This document shows, one piece after another, positions 33,657-45,964 of a stretch of 64,000 nucleotides of DNA. Origin of the DNA: Falciphora oryzae (lineage: Eukaryota > Ascomycota > Sordariomycetes > Magnaporthales > Magnaporthaceae); NCBI GenBank assembly GCA_000733355.1, contig JNVV01000041.1, positions 289,589 to 353,588 of the forward strand, given 5' to 3'. The notes under the pieces were generated by a model, which worked only from the letters and a program-made list of their open reading frames with translations, did no database searches and was not told the origin of the DNA. Made by a program: the position numbers and the translations under genes. Numbering within the stretch: the stretch's first letter is position 1; the number at the start of each line of letters is the position of its first letter.

Positions 33657-35511
33657 CTAATAACGATAAACAGGCTGTTGCGCTTTGGCGTCTTTTGAGG
33701 CGCCGCCAGGCTTGTGCCGATCATCGTCCGAGTCGTTGTACAAGTCCTCGGAGCCATGCGTCATGCCTCTGCTCCTGCCACCGGCGCCAGCAGCCGCCTT
33801 GTCCGTCCCGGAACCCCCGAAGCCGCCAGGGTGGAACGGCTCCAGCGCTAGCCTCGGGGGCCCGTTGTCCGACGGCTCGATCGGTGATACTGGCGTCGCC
33901 GCTGCCGCCCCTGGCCCTCCGGCGGCTGACGACGACCCTGCAGCTCCGGCGCGGGAGGAGGACGAGGTACCGGCACCGCTCGGCTCGTCGACGGGGTCGG
34001 CGAACGGGTCTTCCTCTGGCCTGGGCGTGCCGTTTGTGGACCTGCTTGGCCCGGCCTCGGCTTGCTTGCCTACCGCTTTGCGGCTGCTCGGCTCGAACGA
34101 CCGGAAACCCAGGCTGTTCTGCGCCTCGGGCTGCGATCCGGTCGATCCGATCGTCGCGCCGGTCGCGGCCCTCTGCGGCGGCGCGCCGGCAGGCGGCGTC
34201 GCCTGATCGCCAAGGCCCATGTGCTTGCGAGCGTTTAGTACGGCGCGTTGGTGCTGGTTGAGGGCCGTCTGCAGCTGCTCGTTGGTGTCGATAAGGGACT
34301 CCATTGTGTCGTTGTCCGGGGCCGGGTTGTCGGCCGTCATGTAACCCTGTATGGACCTCGAGGCGCTGAGGCAGCGGTCGGCAAACTCCTTGATCAGGTC
34401 GTTGTTGAGCACCTCGGCCGGCGGCGTGCAGGCCACTACCTGCTGCAGAAGCTTGGCCGACGTGCGCGCCTCCTCGAGCCGGTTGGCCAGCTCAACGGGC
34501 TCCGGCAGCTGCTTGGTCCTATGGCTGCGGGCAAAGTAGTTCTGGGAGTGCGGGTTGTACGGCGGCCCGCCGCTCGGCATGCGCGGGACTGGTTGTGGCG
34601 GGGGAACCTGCTTTCGGGCGCACACAATGGGGCAACAATCAGTATGGCGATCTGGTGTCACGGACGCGGCAAGGGGTACGACGTACGCCATAGGCCTTGT
34701 ACGCCTTCTCCTTCTCCTTCCTCCACATCTCCAGGATGAGGCTCAGGCCCTCGTCGTACGCCTTGGTAGCCTCGAAGGCATCGAGCGTCTCCATAAGCAT
34801 CTGGCGGACCGACGCGTCGCGGCCGTAGCGGAGCAGCTCCTTGGCGACGTCGACGAACTTCTTGTCAAGGGCGCGCGTGAATGTCTGGCCGGGATTGTCG
34901 GCCAGGATGCGGATGAGCATGATGGCATTGTACTGGAACGACGGCTTGGTCCAGAAATCCTTGTGCAGGTACTTGCGGATGATGCGCGCGCACTCGGCCG
35001 CCGCGGCGGGGGAAGACTCGGCCGCGTCCACGATGGCGGGCAGGAAGGTCACCTCGTCGCCCTGTTGTGTGTCTGCTGTTAGTCTTTGCGGGGCGCATGC
35101 GCACGCCACTGATGGGGTTGGAAGGACGTACCGCATTCTCGCGCCCTCCTGATTCGCAAAATTGCCTCTGTCAAGCACACCGTCTGGTCAGCCAGCGCCC
35201 GCCTACGCTCCTGTTTTCCGGCGGCGATGCATGCATACCACATTGCGAGAGGCGATGCCCTCGGGCGTCTCGTCTGCGGGGCCAGCGCCTGACCCCGAAC
35301 CGTTGGCATCGCTGTTGAGCCCTGATGGGAAGAGGCGGGGTGTCTCATTAGCTTCCGGAATGGGCGCTGGCGATCAGGAGAGGCATCGAGTGGGGGTGCG
35401 GCTTGTGTGCGCGCGCCAAACGACCGGACAGTGTGCATTCATACCGTTGGTCGGCTTCCTCTTGATGCCGCCAAGCACCTTGTTCATGCTCAGACCTTTC
35501 ATGGCCTTCAT
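33657..35511 (-). CDS. VHS-GAT domain protein (endosomal sorting adaptor-like)
   Basis: Five exons keep phase: 35511-35445, 35321-35239, 35167-35132, 35061-34687 and 34607-33657, giving 503 residues. The start MKAMKGLSMNKVLGGIKRK is basic. The VHS/ENTH-like helical domain spans about residues 50-190 (RENAGDEVTFLPAIVDAAES, IIRKYLHKDFWTKPSFQYNA, ILEMWRKEKEKAYKAYG). A GAT-type three-helix region follows (LANRLEEARTSAKLLQQVV, LIKEFADRCLSASRSIQGYM, QTALNQHQRAVLNARKHMG). The C-terminal third is disordered and Ser/Pro/Gly-rich. VHS and GAT modules bind ubiquitin, Arf or sorting signals on endosomes and the Golgi, so the protein probably helps sort membrane cargo. It is not a clear Lsb5 or GGA orthologue, as no GAE domain is seen. 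Confidence 0.85.
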
Positions 35512-37509
35512 GGTTGCTCCTGTGCTCGCGCGATTCTTTCTTTGCGTGTTTTTGTGATTATCTCTTCTGATATTTTCGGGAGGCCCCGGAGGCCGAGGTC
35601 GAGGGCGGTGTCGGTCTGGAGCGGTTCTCGTGACTGGTGGTTGCCTGCAGAGGTGAGATTCGTGTCGGGGGACGTCGTTGCAGCTCAAGGGTGGGATCCG
35701 CCTGCGGGAGAGGCGCCGAGATGGGGCGGGTGCGGAGCGGGCGGGCTGGTGGCGCTATGTAGGGCCGACAGTCTGGAATCTGAGGAGGACTGGGGTGGCT
35801 GACTATCAAATGGACCCTGTTGTTGAGCGGTGGGCGGCGGATCCAACTGGTCACTCGGCTCAAGCGGTCGCAATCTCGTCGTTTCGAGTCACAGGCGGCG
35901 TGCGCTGGGGGGAATTCGCCAGGGCTCGTCCACCGTCGAGTGTCGCAGGCGGTGATGTTTTGTGTGCAGATTGAGCTCGGCGGGCGCTCCGCTCCGTGGC
36001 GCGTGCTTCGAATCCAATGCGTCGTGCAGTTCGTGCCAGTTGGTTCTGGCACCGAATGTCGGAGCCGGCTGTTTTGGGAATGACACCTTCTTGTTTGCGA
36101 TGCTCAAGGTTGCTCCTTGCTTCTGGTGCTGTTTGTCAATCCAGAGATAGAATTGCCCGGGGCGCCGGCATCCTCTTTTAGACGTGCGGGTGGCGGTTGA
36201 ATTTGAGGTCTGCAACTGGCCTCAACTGGCCTGGCCGTCACCAGCATAAGTCAACTGCAGCACCAGATCTGCAGGCCCAAAAAAAAAAAAAAAAAAAACG
36301 CAAGCCGCAGTCGTCCGCCGTTGCGAGAAACTGCAAGCACGCTGCTGCGCTTTTCTAAATTGGGCGCTCCTCCAATGAATCGGCGGCCGTCCTTCGCTTC
36401 CCGCCACAGCACTGCCAACGAAACTGGGGTACAGACAGCCGGCGACAGGGGGCCCAGCACGGTCCCAAGCTCCCGAGGCGCGTCACCGGGAATCTGGTAG
36501 CCTACGAGGGTGCGAGGGTGATGCGGCAGAGATTGAGGCTTCAAGCCACGCGGGAGCATCGCCGAGTGCCATGGCGGCTATTGGGCCAGCAGCGCCAAGG
36601 GCCGACTTTGGGGCTGTGTGCAGCCGACAACAAGACAGAATTTTACATGTCCACGCAAGCTTCAACACCACAGGCTCCATCGCCGCCATCACCAGACCGA
36701 CTTTGGGCCCCCGCCTACAGCCAACACCCCAAGAAGATCCACAAAGAGCGGAACACGGTGGGCGGCGTCTCTCGTCAACGAGTCAACATCTCATAGCACA
36801 TCCAGCACAAAAGTTAAACCCGACTTTCGAGCTGTGAGACTCGAGTTGAAAGCATTGGGTCTCGTTGGTATTGGCCAGAACGATCATCGCCGCGATGCAG
36901 ACGTCAGCCACACAGCCACCGTGACATCGCTCACGGCCCACCCCCGCCTACTCTCCTCCGCGCCCCAGTTCAGGGGTCTTGGTGGGCCACAACCCCTAGC
37001 CTTTTGTGTGTGTAATACGTATGTCTGGCCGCCTTTTTATTCTCACGTCCATTGTTTTCCTCTCTTGGACTTGCTCATGTGCGCTCCAGAGTAAAACACT
37101 CGGCCGCCAAGCAGTGCATCACCCGGCGTGTGGATGCACTATCGTCACCCCTTGCCTCCGTTTCCAGGCGCCTGTGCGGGAAGACGCGTATTGCCACGAC
37201 TCCCCACGCAGCCCGGGCCACCCTGTCGACCCGACCTTTGACGCCGTGGGTGCCGCCGCGACAGGTCAAGCTGGACATGTACCGCGCCAGGATGTCGAGA
37301 AAGGTCGGAGCCGTCGGGTGGGGCCTTTACCCAACCTTTCCCTACTCCATGCCCCCGTGGTTGATATCAAAATGTGCAGTTATGTTCTGTCCGCTGTTCA
37401 TAAAATACACGCCTGTAACTATAGCTCATATGGTAGCCGATTTGACAGAAATGCCCTGGAGATTGTGTAGGTACACATATATGCAAGATATCGGCTATCA
37501 ATAGCGTTG
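35512..37509. other. Spacer between VHS-GAT and UBX genes
   Basis: No supported gene. It contains an A run of about 20 (around 36280-36298). It holds the upstream region of the VHS-GAT gene and the downstream region of the UBX gene. Confidence 0.5.
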
Positions 37510-39143
37510 TTACTCGTCGTCGTCAGAGTCGAACACCGTCGCCTCGACAATCAGGTTGCCTGACCTCCCAATCTTCTTGCTAACCGTCTCCGTCTCGCTG
37601 GGCTCGTACACCTCGCGCGGCATGACCGAGACGATGCGGAACTCGTACTCGTGCTTGTAATTTTCGGGTGGTTCCAGAGGCGCCTTCTCGCTTCTCTCGA
37701 CACCGTAACACTCGACGAATGCGTACAGCTCCTCGACCGTCGTGTGTGCTGCGAACCGTCGCACGATCCTTCCGGCCCCGGTGTGCTCCGGCATCATGAG
37801 CGCGAGCCGCACCACCTCCTTACCGTCACCAGCCGGCGGCTCCGGCGCGATCATGGTCGCACGCCACGCCTTCCACTGGCTCCTGGCCTCGGCCCGCCGA
37901 GCGGCAGCTTCGGCCTCCTCCAAAGCCCGCTTCTCCGCCGCGGCAGCCTCGGTCTCCTGTTGACGCCTCAGTCTAGCCTTTTCGCGGTCCTTGGCTAGCG
38001 ATCGCTCGTACGCTGAGTCTTGGTCCTCCCGCAGGCTGCGAGCGGCTGCCTGTGCAACGCGCTCCGCCCGCACACCATCTAGATCCGGAGCGTGCTTGCC
38101 GATGGCGGTGCGGATACCGGCCAGGAAGCGCTCCGCCGTCGTTGGGCCAACGGACCGCTTAATGGTGCCCATGCGCGTGCTGCCCTCCTTAGGCGTCAGA
38201 CACACAAGGCAGGAGAATGGGAACATGGTGCACTTGTACTCGTTGGCAACCTGGTAAGCCTCCGAGTCGAGCACATTTCCGCCCCATAAGACGATACTGT
38301 TGGCTGGATCCTTCAGGTAGGCCATGACCTCGGGCGCCAGCAGGACCTCGCGCACAAACGTGTCCGTGTCGTCATGTTCGGGGGACAGTAGCACAATCAG
38401 TAGGAACTTGAGTTCGCGTTTGGCTAAGTCGTAGGCCTGTGCAGACCCGCCGTCGAACCAGGGGAGATCGTGCGCGCCATAGGTCTCCTCCATCTCGCGC
38501 TTGAATCGAGCAGCCGAGTCGCGCGGCATGAGCTGCCGCCGTCCGTACGTGCTCTTGGTCAGGGCAGTGCCGAGCGCCCGCGGCAGCAGGGGGCGGGGGA
38601 TGAAGGATAGCAGGTGGAAGACGGTCCGGAACAAGATCCTCGACAGACGGTATACGATGTTGAACGGTGCCATGACGATGGAGAGTAGGAACGGTGGCCT
38701 GTAGGTCGTTGAAGGCTGGGGGACAACCCTCGGGGCGGCCTCGGTCCGCTGGGTGTGCCCGTCCGGTGGGCTGTATCCTTCCAGGCTGTCTTGGAGACTC
38801 TCGAACCGAACGGTGCCATTTGGTGGAACGACAGGGATTGAATTGTAGGCTTCTCGCTCAGCAATCGCCGCTGCCAGCGGATCGGGGCCCTCGCCATCGA
38901 AGAACTTGGCGATCGCTATCTGTAGTGCGGCATTCATTGTCAGCACGCCTGCCTCTCACCCGGGATCCGCGACCGCCGTCGGTAAATGGGCCAATTGTAG
39001 CATACTTGGGCGTTCCATTGCGACCTCTGCAGTATTGGAATAGCATCCTTCACGTCCTGGTCCGTGATCATGGTGTACTGCTGGAGGGCCTCCTGCTGGC
39101 TGTCCGAGAGCCCAGACAGGTCTACCTCGCCGTTTTCCGCCAT
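37510..39143 (-). CDS. ucp10: UBA-UAS-UBX protein (FAF2/Ubx2/Ucp10 type)
   Basis: Two exons, 39143-39006 and 38919-37510, give 515 residues; the 86-nt intron has GTATGC, GCTGAC and CAG. The N-terminal UBA domain crosses the splice (LSDSQQEALQQYTMITD...SQWNAQ joined to IAIAKFFDGEGPDPLAAAI). A hydrophobic hairpin follows (FLLSIVMAPFNIVYRL, ILFRTVFHLLSFIPRPLL), as in FAF2/UBXD8, which dips into the ER and lipid-droplet membrane. The UAS thioredoxin-like domain comes next (KFLLIVLLSPEHDDTDTF, NSIVLWGGNVLDSEAYQVA), then a charged coiled coil (RSLAKDREKARLRRQQETE), and a C-terminal UBX domain (VVRLALMMPEHTGAGRIVRR, TTVEELYAFVE). Such proteins bring the Cdc48/p97 ATPase to ubiquitylated membrane proteins in ER-associated degradation. 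The protein is intact and of typical length. Confidence 0.88.
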
Positions 39144-40743
39144 GGTTGCTGATAGGCCAGGGTTGAAACGGTGGTTTGCGCGCGAGGAGAAGGGGAGGGT
39201 GAAAAAAAAAAAAAGAGAAGAGAATTCAACCAAGAAAAGAAAAGTAAAAAAGAACAATAAAAAAAACCACAATCGCTAAGCCCTAGCTGCAACGAGGGGC
39301 TGTCTCGAAGCTTGTTCCGGCTCCGGGGCGAACCTCTCGAACACAAGAGACTGACTGATGTCACCGGGCTGGAGCTTCGTCAAGCCGGCCGGCGGAAGGT
39401 GGAGTTGCAGGGAGTGTGTCGGCGGGCGCCGGCGGGGATGGCGGTGGTGGTCGACGATCAAGGCTGGCACGTTGGGTTGCGCAAAAGGACCGGTGGCGCC
39501 GTCCTGGTGCTGTGGTCAAACGAAGCAGGGGCAGCCAGTGCAAAGTGTAATCTGGGCGGCGCTGCCATGCGAAACTCTGATTCGTCCACGTTGGCCCAAC
39601 GTCGGTCGAGGTGGAAAATGGGGCCGGGCCGCTGGGAGTGTTTTTGTGTATGCTGCGCTGCGTGGCTACGGGACCACAAAGGGGATGCGTCGGGTCGAGC
39701 GCCCGTCCCCTGGCGCCACCTGCCTGGGTTTATGTTAAATCTGCCAGCAGCGAAAATGCATCGAGATGGATCGATCGATCAGGTCGTGCTGCAGCGAGGA
39801 GGGGAGGCACTTGTTGAGTTGATGGCCTGCGTCGCTTCCTGGATTTGGCCATTGCTCTTGCGGCCCGCCCGCCTCGCTTATGTCGAGCTCCAGGGGTCCA
39901 CTGTTGTTATCCGAGTACCTCTGTGGTCAGCAAATCCCCTCCAGAGGCGGCGGCGGTTGAGGTACACAGCTAACTGCTGCCTGCCGTGTGCCTGAGAGCG
40001 TGCATCCGCGCACCAGCAATTCAAGTGACCCCCAGGCCCCACCCGTGGCCAAGGCTGAGTGAGGACAGCGCGCGCTCGAGCCTTCGGCTTCCACGCAGGC
40101 AGTCGAATCGACGGCAACGTCGTCCCGCCCGCACCACGCCAACGCGCGGACGCCCACTGCCAATTATCGTGAAATTCTGCAGCAAACCACCGTGCCCCCA
40201 GAGCCTGCCAGCAACCGCCAGGGCGCCGCTGCGACGCTGGGGATTCTCGCGAATGACGGCCCCCGACGCTTGGTTACAATGGGAAATGTTTGCCAGAGTC
40301 CAGTAAGCCGCGAAACTCGCTCTCGACACGCTGACGGCCGGCCAAGTTGCCGCCGCCGCCGCCCCACTTGCGCCGACCGCTTTGTCGTCCAGTCTCCTCC
40401 CCTCGCGCCGCGCCGCCCTCGCGATACCGTGCCTGCCTCGCCCCTCGGCCGCCCTTCGCTTTTCCCCCTGCTTTCGCGGGCGGCAATCACGAACAGCGAC
40501 CGTGCCCGTCGAGCTCCCACCGTTGGGTTGGGGCGGCGCCTGACCCGCTGCTGCCAAGCCGGCCGTTCCCTCCTCCCCCTCAGCCCAGCCTGCACACCCA
40601 CACCCACACTCTCGCAGCTCACCCCGTCCCGGTCCATACTGACGCGACACGAGCGAGGGGGGGTAAAGACATCGTAGAGCGGGTCAAGGGGGAGCGCCTT
40701 CCTCGAATTGACCTTGTGCCCAGGCCGGGCAGCCTTGTGCGCC
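39144..40743. promoter_or_regulatory. Divergent spacer between the UBX gene and PAN3
   Basis: This is 1.6 kb between two divergent starts, so it holds both promoters and 5' leaders. The 40350-40700 part is C-rich on the plus strand, like pyrimidine-rich fungal leaders, and is also covered by the start of a long open frame that runs into PAN3. No specific regulatory motif is claimed. Confidence 0.5.
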
Positions 40744-43700
40744 ATGGCGGCCACACGCTACAACTCCAACGACTTTCGCCGGCAGCTCGGCTCGCCGAGG
40801 CCGAAAGGCCGTGGTACGTCGCTTCCTCGGTCCTCCTGTCCTGTCCCCCTGGCCTCCATGCGGCACCCGCAGCTTTCTGGCTGTTCAGCCTCCATCGTCG
40901 ACAGGAGACGGGAGGAGCAATAGCCTTGGACATGCCGCCGCCCCCGCAAACGCCGGCTGGACGCGCCGTGCTTCCTCGACACATGCCGGAACATACCATG
41001 CTAACCACCCGACCTGTGTCCACCCCATATGCGCAGATACCAAAGACACCCTTTGCCGAAACATCCTTATATACGGCCACTGCCGCTACGAAGACACCGG
41101 TTGCGCCTTCAGCCACGACCAGTCAAAGAAATCGCCCAAAACAGACACGTAGGTCCCTTATCTCCACGCTCGCGTCTATGCCTCCCACAGCACTTTCCCC
41201 CGCCCAGCATTCCCCCTTCGCTCCTGTTCCCTTTAGCCCCCTACTTGCCCTACCCGCTTGCGCACGCCCCCACGGTTGTCGACGAATGCGCCCGGCTTTC
41301 CCTGCCTCGAAACACTCGCACCTGATCGCTCGACACGCCTGCCCCATTGGGCCGCTTTGCATGCCACGGCCACGCCCATGTTACCTCGACTTGGATTCGG
41401 AGCGGAGCATGAAGCTACGAAGCCGCAGACCTGGACGACTACGCCGACCACCGATATCGATATCCCACTGCCATTGTTCTCGCGATAGCAGCCCTACAAT
41501 CTGCCTAAAATATACTTGGAACCAACTGTTGTTCTCCTGCGAGATGGAGCAGACTGGAACCGCTGGCCCTGTCCTCCTTCGGCGAGAACGCCCCCCGGCT
41601 CCGTTGCCTCGCTCGTTCGCTGCGGTAGTCGCTGGGCTGGGCAGCAAGGGAAATGTGCCTCACTCGCTCGGTCATCCTTCTTCCCAGAACGTCTCAGTTT
41701 CGCGACAAAGCACGCCACAGGCAGAGAGGTATTCGATGTCACCGGGGATAGCCTCCGGGCTGCAGAAGACGGACAACATGAAGCAGCACCCCCCGTCGAC
41801 CCCTGGAAAACGCCGGCTCGTCTCTGTCTTGGGTAAAGAGGGTCAGCCTCCTCGGATCCCCCGCGAAACTGCGCCAACCCCGATATCTCCTAAGCCAGAA
41901 CCTCGCATAGAAGCAAGACCGATGGCTGCGGGTAGCTCAGCCCAACGACACAACACACCTGCCCGCACTCCTAAACAGGGGTCAGCGCTGCAAAGTCAAC
42001 GCCTAGCTACACCAATCACACCAGAACGGCTACACAGCCTTCATAATGTCCAGACGGAGCCTGCTGTCAGTTTAGCCTGGCGGCTATCGCCGAGGGAAAC
42101 TTTTACTCCCAACAGCGAGCCTCCAATGCCAGCCCCAATGCCCAGCCGGAACCAAGGACCGAGGTGCTGGTGGGGTCCCCCCGATCGAAGCGCGACCGTC
42201 CAGAGTGGCTCAACCGAGGTGACCCCGCCGAATGAGATCACTACCCCGAGTCGTTTGCTCCCAGCGCGCGAACCCGTCAGAGGCACTATTCTTGAGCGGG
42301 GTTTCAGGGATCGAAGGTCAATCAGCCACTCTGGTCTCCAGGTGACGGGGTCTCCTGGTAGTTCAACATCGACTGTCGCGGCGGATGGACCTCCCGATCT
42401 GACCAACAATCCCATACTACGTCGCCCCGCTAGAGGCGTACTCCCACGGCCGGATTTTCCTGGTCAGTCGCCGAGGCACATCTCACCCTCCGAGGCAGAG
42501 ATTCCCTCGCTGCCCAGCCCGTCTTCTACAGAACGGAGACTATTTACGGCGTCGTTGCCCCATCGCCACGCGCTGTACTCGTCGTTTACACTCCCACCTC
42601 GACACCTTTCTCCACATGCTCCCGCCTTCGCGCCGCGTCCTCGGATTCGGCAGGAGACCAGGTCCTGCGAGGGACTAGGCTATGACGATGAACAGCGACG
42701 GACGTTTTGGTTCCCAAAATTTACTGACGACGAAGATAGATCGACCAAAAAGGCGTTGAATGTAGAATCGGCCCCCTTTACCCCTGCCGCTGCGCAGCAA
42801 CCCGCAAAGAAGACCTTCTCATCCTCTCACGCTGCCAGCGCTGCTGTTTTCACTCCACGAGCGCCAGGTAGGCACCCAGTCTCAGCCGGAGGGAGCGAGG
42901 GCGGTGCTTCAAGCTCACGAGGTTCTCCAGCCGCCACACCTTCCGTAACACCCCACCCGTCAGAGGTCGAGATACCATCGGTGACGACCACTCCGAGTGC
43001 CTTCAGCAATGTTGGTTCTATCAGGGAGTTCACACCCCAGAACTACGACATCGGGACGAACGGAGTAGCGACTGTCCAGGATGCCGGACTCAACTATGAT
43101 CCATTCACCATGGGTCCTGTAGGCAACGCCCTGCCAACTCCGCAGTATAACCCATATGCCAATGACCATGCAGGCCTGGTCAACCACGGCGGCGCATTCT
43201 ACCCTGGCGGCCAGTCTGGGTTTACTGCCCCATTACAGCCGGTAAGTTTTGCTCTTGTACATCTCTGTCCAATAACCCGCTAGCCGCTGACATGCAAATG
43301 TTGCTAGCAATACCATCTCTATGCTCCGGTTGGCCCTTACAAGGATGATCTGCAGCCATGGCAACGTTCGACCTATGACTTCTTCATGCCCGAAAAACTG
43401 AGGGAAGATATACAGAAAAAGTCGCATGCGGCTCTCCAGGTCATGCCTCGTAAGTTGCCACAGCCGGGCCTAGAATTCGGCAAGCCAGCTGACTCTAAAT
43501 CCACGTCCAAGTTGCCACCCAGCTACCTCAGTTGGCCAACTACCACTCCCTCGTTCCACTTGACAAGATTGCCCGCAAGACGTCTGGAATCTTCAGCTAC
43601 ACGAGCTGGGTGTACAAGGCGATCTCGAGCAAGACGGGCAGGATGTACTGCCTGAGGCGCCTGGAGGGCTTCAAGGTGTCTAACGAGAACATCCTGCGAC

Positions 43701-44725
43701 CGGTCAAGGAGTGGAAGAAGATCAGCAACGGAAACATCGTGACGCTTCACGACGCCTTCACAAACAGGGCGTTCGGCGACAGCTCCCTCATGTTTGCCCA
43801 GGACTACCACCCGCTCTCGGAAACGCTGGCGGAGCATCACTTCCCTAGTGCTCAAAAGGGGCAGTTCCGTAACCCGGTTCCTGCCACAGAAAGCATCCTG
43901 TGGAGTTACATTGTGCAGATCTCCAACGCGCTGCGGGCGATCCACTCAGCGAACCTGGCAGCCCGCTGTGTGGATCTCAGCAAGATCATCCTGACGGACA
44001 AGAACCGGATACGACTGAGCGCGTGTGGCATTCTCGACGTTGTCAACTACGAGAACCCGAAGCCGCTGGCGGACCTGCAGCAGGAGGACTTTGTCGCGTT
44101 CGGCAAGGTCATAGTCTCGCTGGCCACGCACACGCTGCCCATCAGCCTCAACCTGGCTACCGCCGTCGAGCAGATGGGCAGAAACCACTCGATGGCACTC
44201 AAGGAGACGGTCCTTTGGCTGCTGAACCCGCCGCAGCCAGGGGCGAGCAAGTCGGTAGATAACCTCCTGACCGGCATCAACCACCACCTGGCCACAGCCT
44301 TTGATCAGCAGCAGCGCCAATCGGACGCCTTGTACTCGGAGCTCTACCGCGAGGTCGAGAACGGGCGGGCGGCGCGACTGATGATGAAGCTCGGGGTGAT
44401 TAATGAGCGCCTCGAGTTTGAGGGCGATCCGCGGTGGTCCGAGAACGGGGACCGCTACATGATCAAGCTGTTCCGCGACTACGTGTTCCACCAAGTCGAC
44501 GCGCAGGGGCAGCCTGTGCTGGACATGGGCCATATGCTCCGCTGCCTGGCCAAACTGGACGCCGGGGTCGACGAGCGGATCCGACTGACCAGCCGCGACA
44601 GCGACACGGACTTTATCGTGAGCTACAAGGATCTCGCGAGGGCCATTAACAGCGCCTTTAGTGATCTTGCCAAGGTCAGAAGTCAGGGGCACCCGCCGCA
44701 TCAGCCTCACCGCGAAAGGTACTAG
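40744..44725 (+). CDS. PAN3: PAN2-PAN3 deadenylase regulatory subunit PAN3
   Basis: Exons 40744-40813, 41037-41148, 42740-43241, 43308-43449 and 43512-44725 keep phase and give 679 residues. The start MAATRYNSNDFRRQLGSPRP is typical. The C3H zinc finger is LCRNILIYGHCRYEDTGCAF followed by SHD, and a PAM2-like poly(A)-binding-protein motif reads LNVESAPFTP. Then come the linker REFTPQNYDIG, the pseudokinase (YHSLVPLDKIARKTSGIFSY, VYKAISSKTGRMYCLRRLEG, LSKIILTDKNRIRLSACGIL), a coiled coil and the C-terminal knob (LRCLAKLDAGVDERIRLTSR, FIVSYKDLARAINSAF). PAN3 dimerises, binds poly(A) and Pab1, and brings the PAN2 nuclease to mRNA in the cytoplasm. The second intron is unusually long (1,591 nt). 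The fourth acceptor (43511) was chosen by phase and is the least certain. Confidence 0.93.
41149..42739 (+). other. PAN3 intron 2 region with a long open frame
   Basis: The zinc-finger exon ends at GTAGGT and the PAM2 exon starts after GATAG at 42739. Within the 1.6 kb between them the frame of exon 3 stays open throughout and reads Pro/Ser/Thr-rich (for example TPARTPKQGSALQSQRLATP, TPPNEITTPSRLLPAREPVR). It could be an alternative long exon or 5' part of another PAN3 isoform, or chance openness in GC-rich DNA. The core PAN3 domains do not need it. Confidence 0.5.
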
Positions 44726-45964
44726 ATAACCTGCGTGAGGAGCCCCTGATGCAACGTCATGGCGACGACATGAATGTCCAAGACCAAGGAGAATCGGCTG
44801 TCAGAAAGTCGCAGCGGTCTACATATTGTTGGCCGGCTACGAGTTGGGTGGGAGTGGGTCTGGTTGTAACGGCCTCGTCACCCTAAGAACCTTCTTGTTT
44901 GCCTGCTTCTTTTTCAGTCCCCATATACAGCGGCCTGTCTTTCATGGCCAGAATTGGTATAGCAACAGGACTCTGAGATTGACTATAGCGGAGGAACGAG
45001 ATGGAATATTGGCATGGGTGAGAGTGACAAAAGTGAGCGGATAAAGTAACGGAGAGAGGAGAGAAACAGAAGCATGTCGAGCGAGCACGAAAAAGAGAGA
45101 AGGCATACGTTTATATATCGCACCTTGTTGATCACTGCAGCGTTTGTTTCTTTTGGATATGACATGGGTTGAGTTGTTGTTTAGCAACATGGCGCGATAC
45201 CCGGGGGGTTGCTCGTTTGTCGACTGTCGCCCGCGGACTCGGTGTGTCCGGGAGTCAGTAACCAACACCGATTGCATAGCGAAGCACTTGTAGTCAGTAT
45301 ACCTATTCAAGCGCAATAGATATTTTCATCCGTTTATGACAACTGCAGCCCAGAAGGTTTTTAGTTGGTATCTTTGATTTGCCACCCTTGTCAACCCCTT
45401 GCCCGCCCAGCCGCCGGCACTCGGCTGTCTGCTGGTTCTTGTCCAGGTTAACAAAGGATCCCGCCAAACACGAGGAGGCCAGATTCCAGGTCGCAAAAGT
45501 ACCTCGCAGCCACTCGTCCATTTATTCGCTTGTATTATGTGATTCATCCATTTTCCCTTCATCCCTTCTCGGCCCCAACCCAGCAACACCCCCTGCCATA
45601 TAAATATGAGGGACATTATACAAACAAGATGAGCTACATTGATACTGTGTTTGGTTGGCATGAGCTGGGTTGTCTTCTCTCCTCCATCCTCCCTCTGGCG
45701 GGGTATGCTTTGATCGATAGAGTCGGTATGTGCCCTTACCTCTTTTCTTCAAAGTAGTCCAAAAAAAAAAAAAAAAAAAGCATCGAAGACTGTGGCGCTG
45801 GCGGATGCTACGCGCCGCTGTCTTTCCTTTTCCTCCGGTCGGTCGCCAGCATACTTCGTGCTGTCCTCTGTTCCATGACCCTACTTTCAGGAGGGAATAT
45901 GTGTCACGTGCTCTCTCAGCGGGGAGGGCTAGACAAGTAGGCATGTGAGGATCAGGAAATAGAT
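44726..45964. other. Convergent spacer between PAN3 and SF3A1
   Basis: No supported gene. It lies between two 3' ends, so both terminator and poly(A) regions should be here. It includes an A run of about 18 (45762-45779). Confidence 0.5.

Noticed and set aside
33284..33757. Minus-strand open frames rich in poly-Phe
   Set aside because: Produced by translation of two A homopolymers downstream of the VHS-GAT gene.
40347..40743. Upstream in-frame extension of the long open frame before PAN3
   Set aside because: Low-complexity Pro/Arg/Ser sequence typical of a C-rich leader; the PAN3 start at 40744 with the conserved MAATRYN N-terminus is far better.
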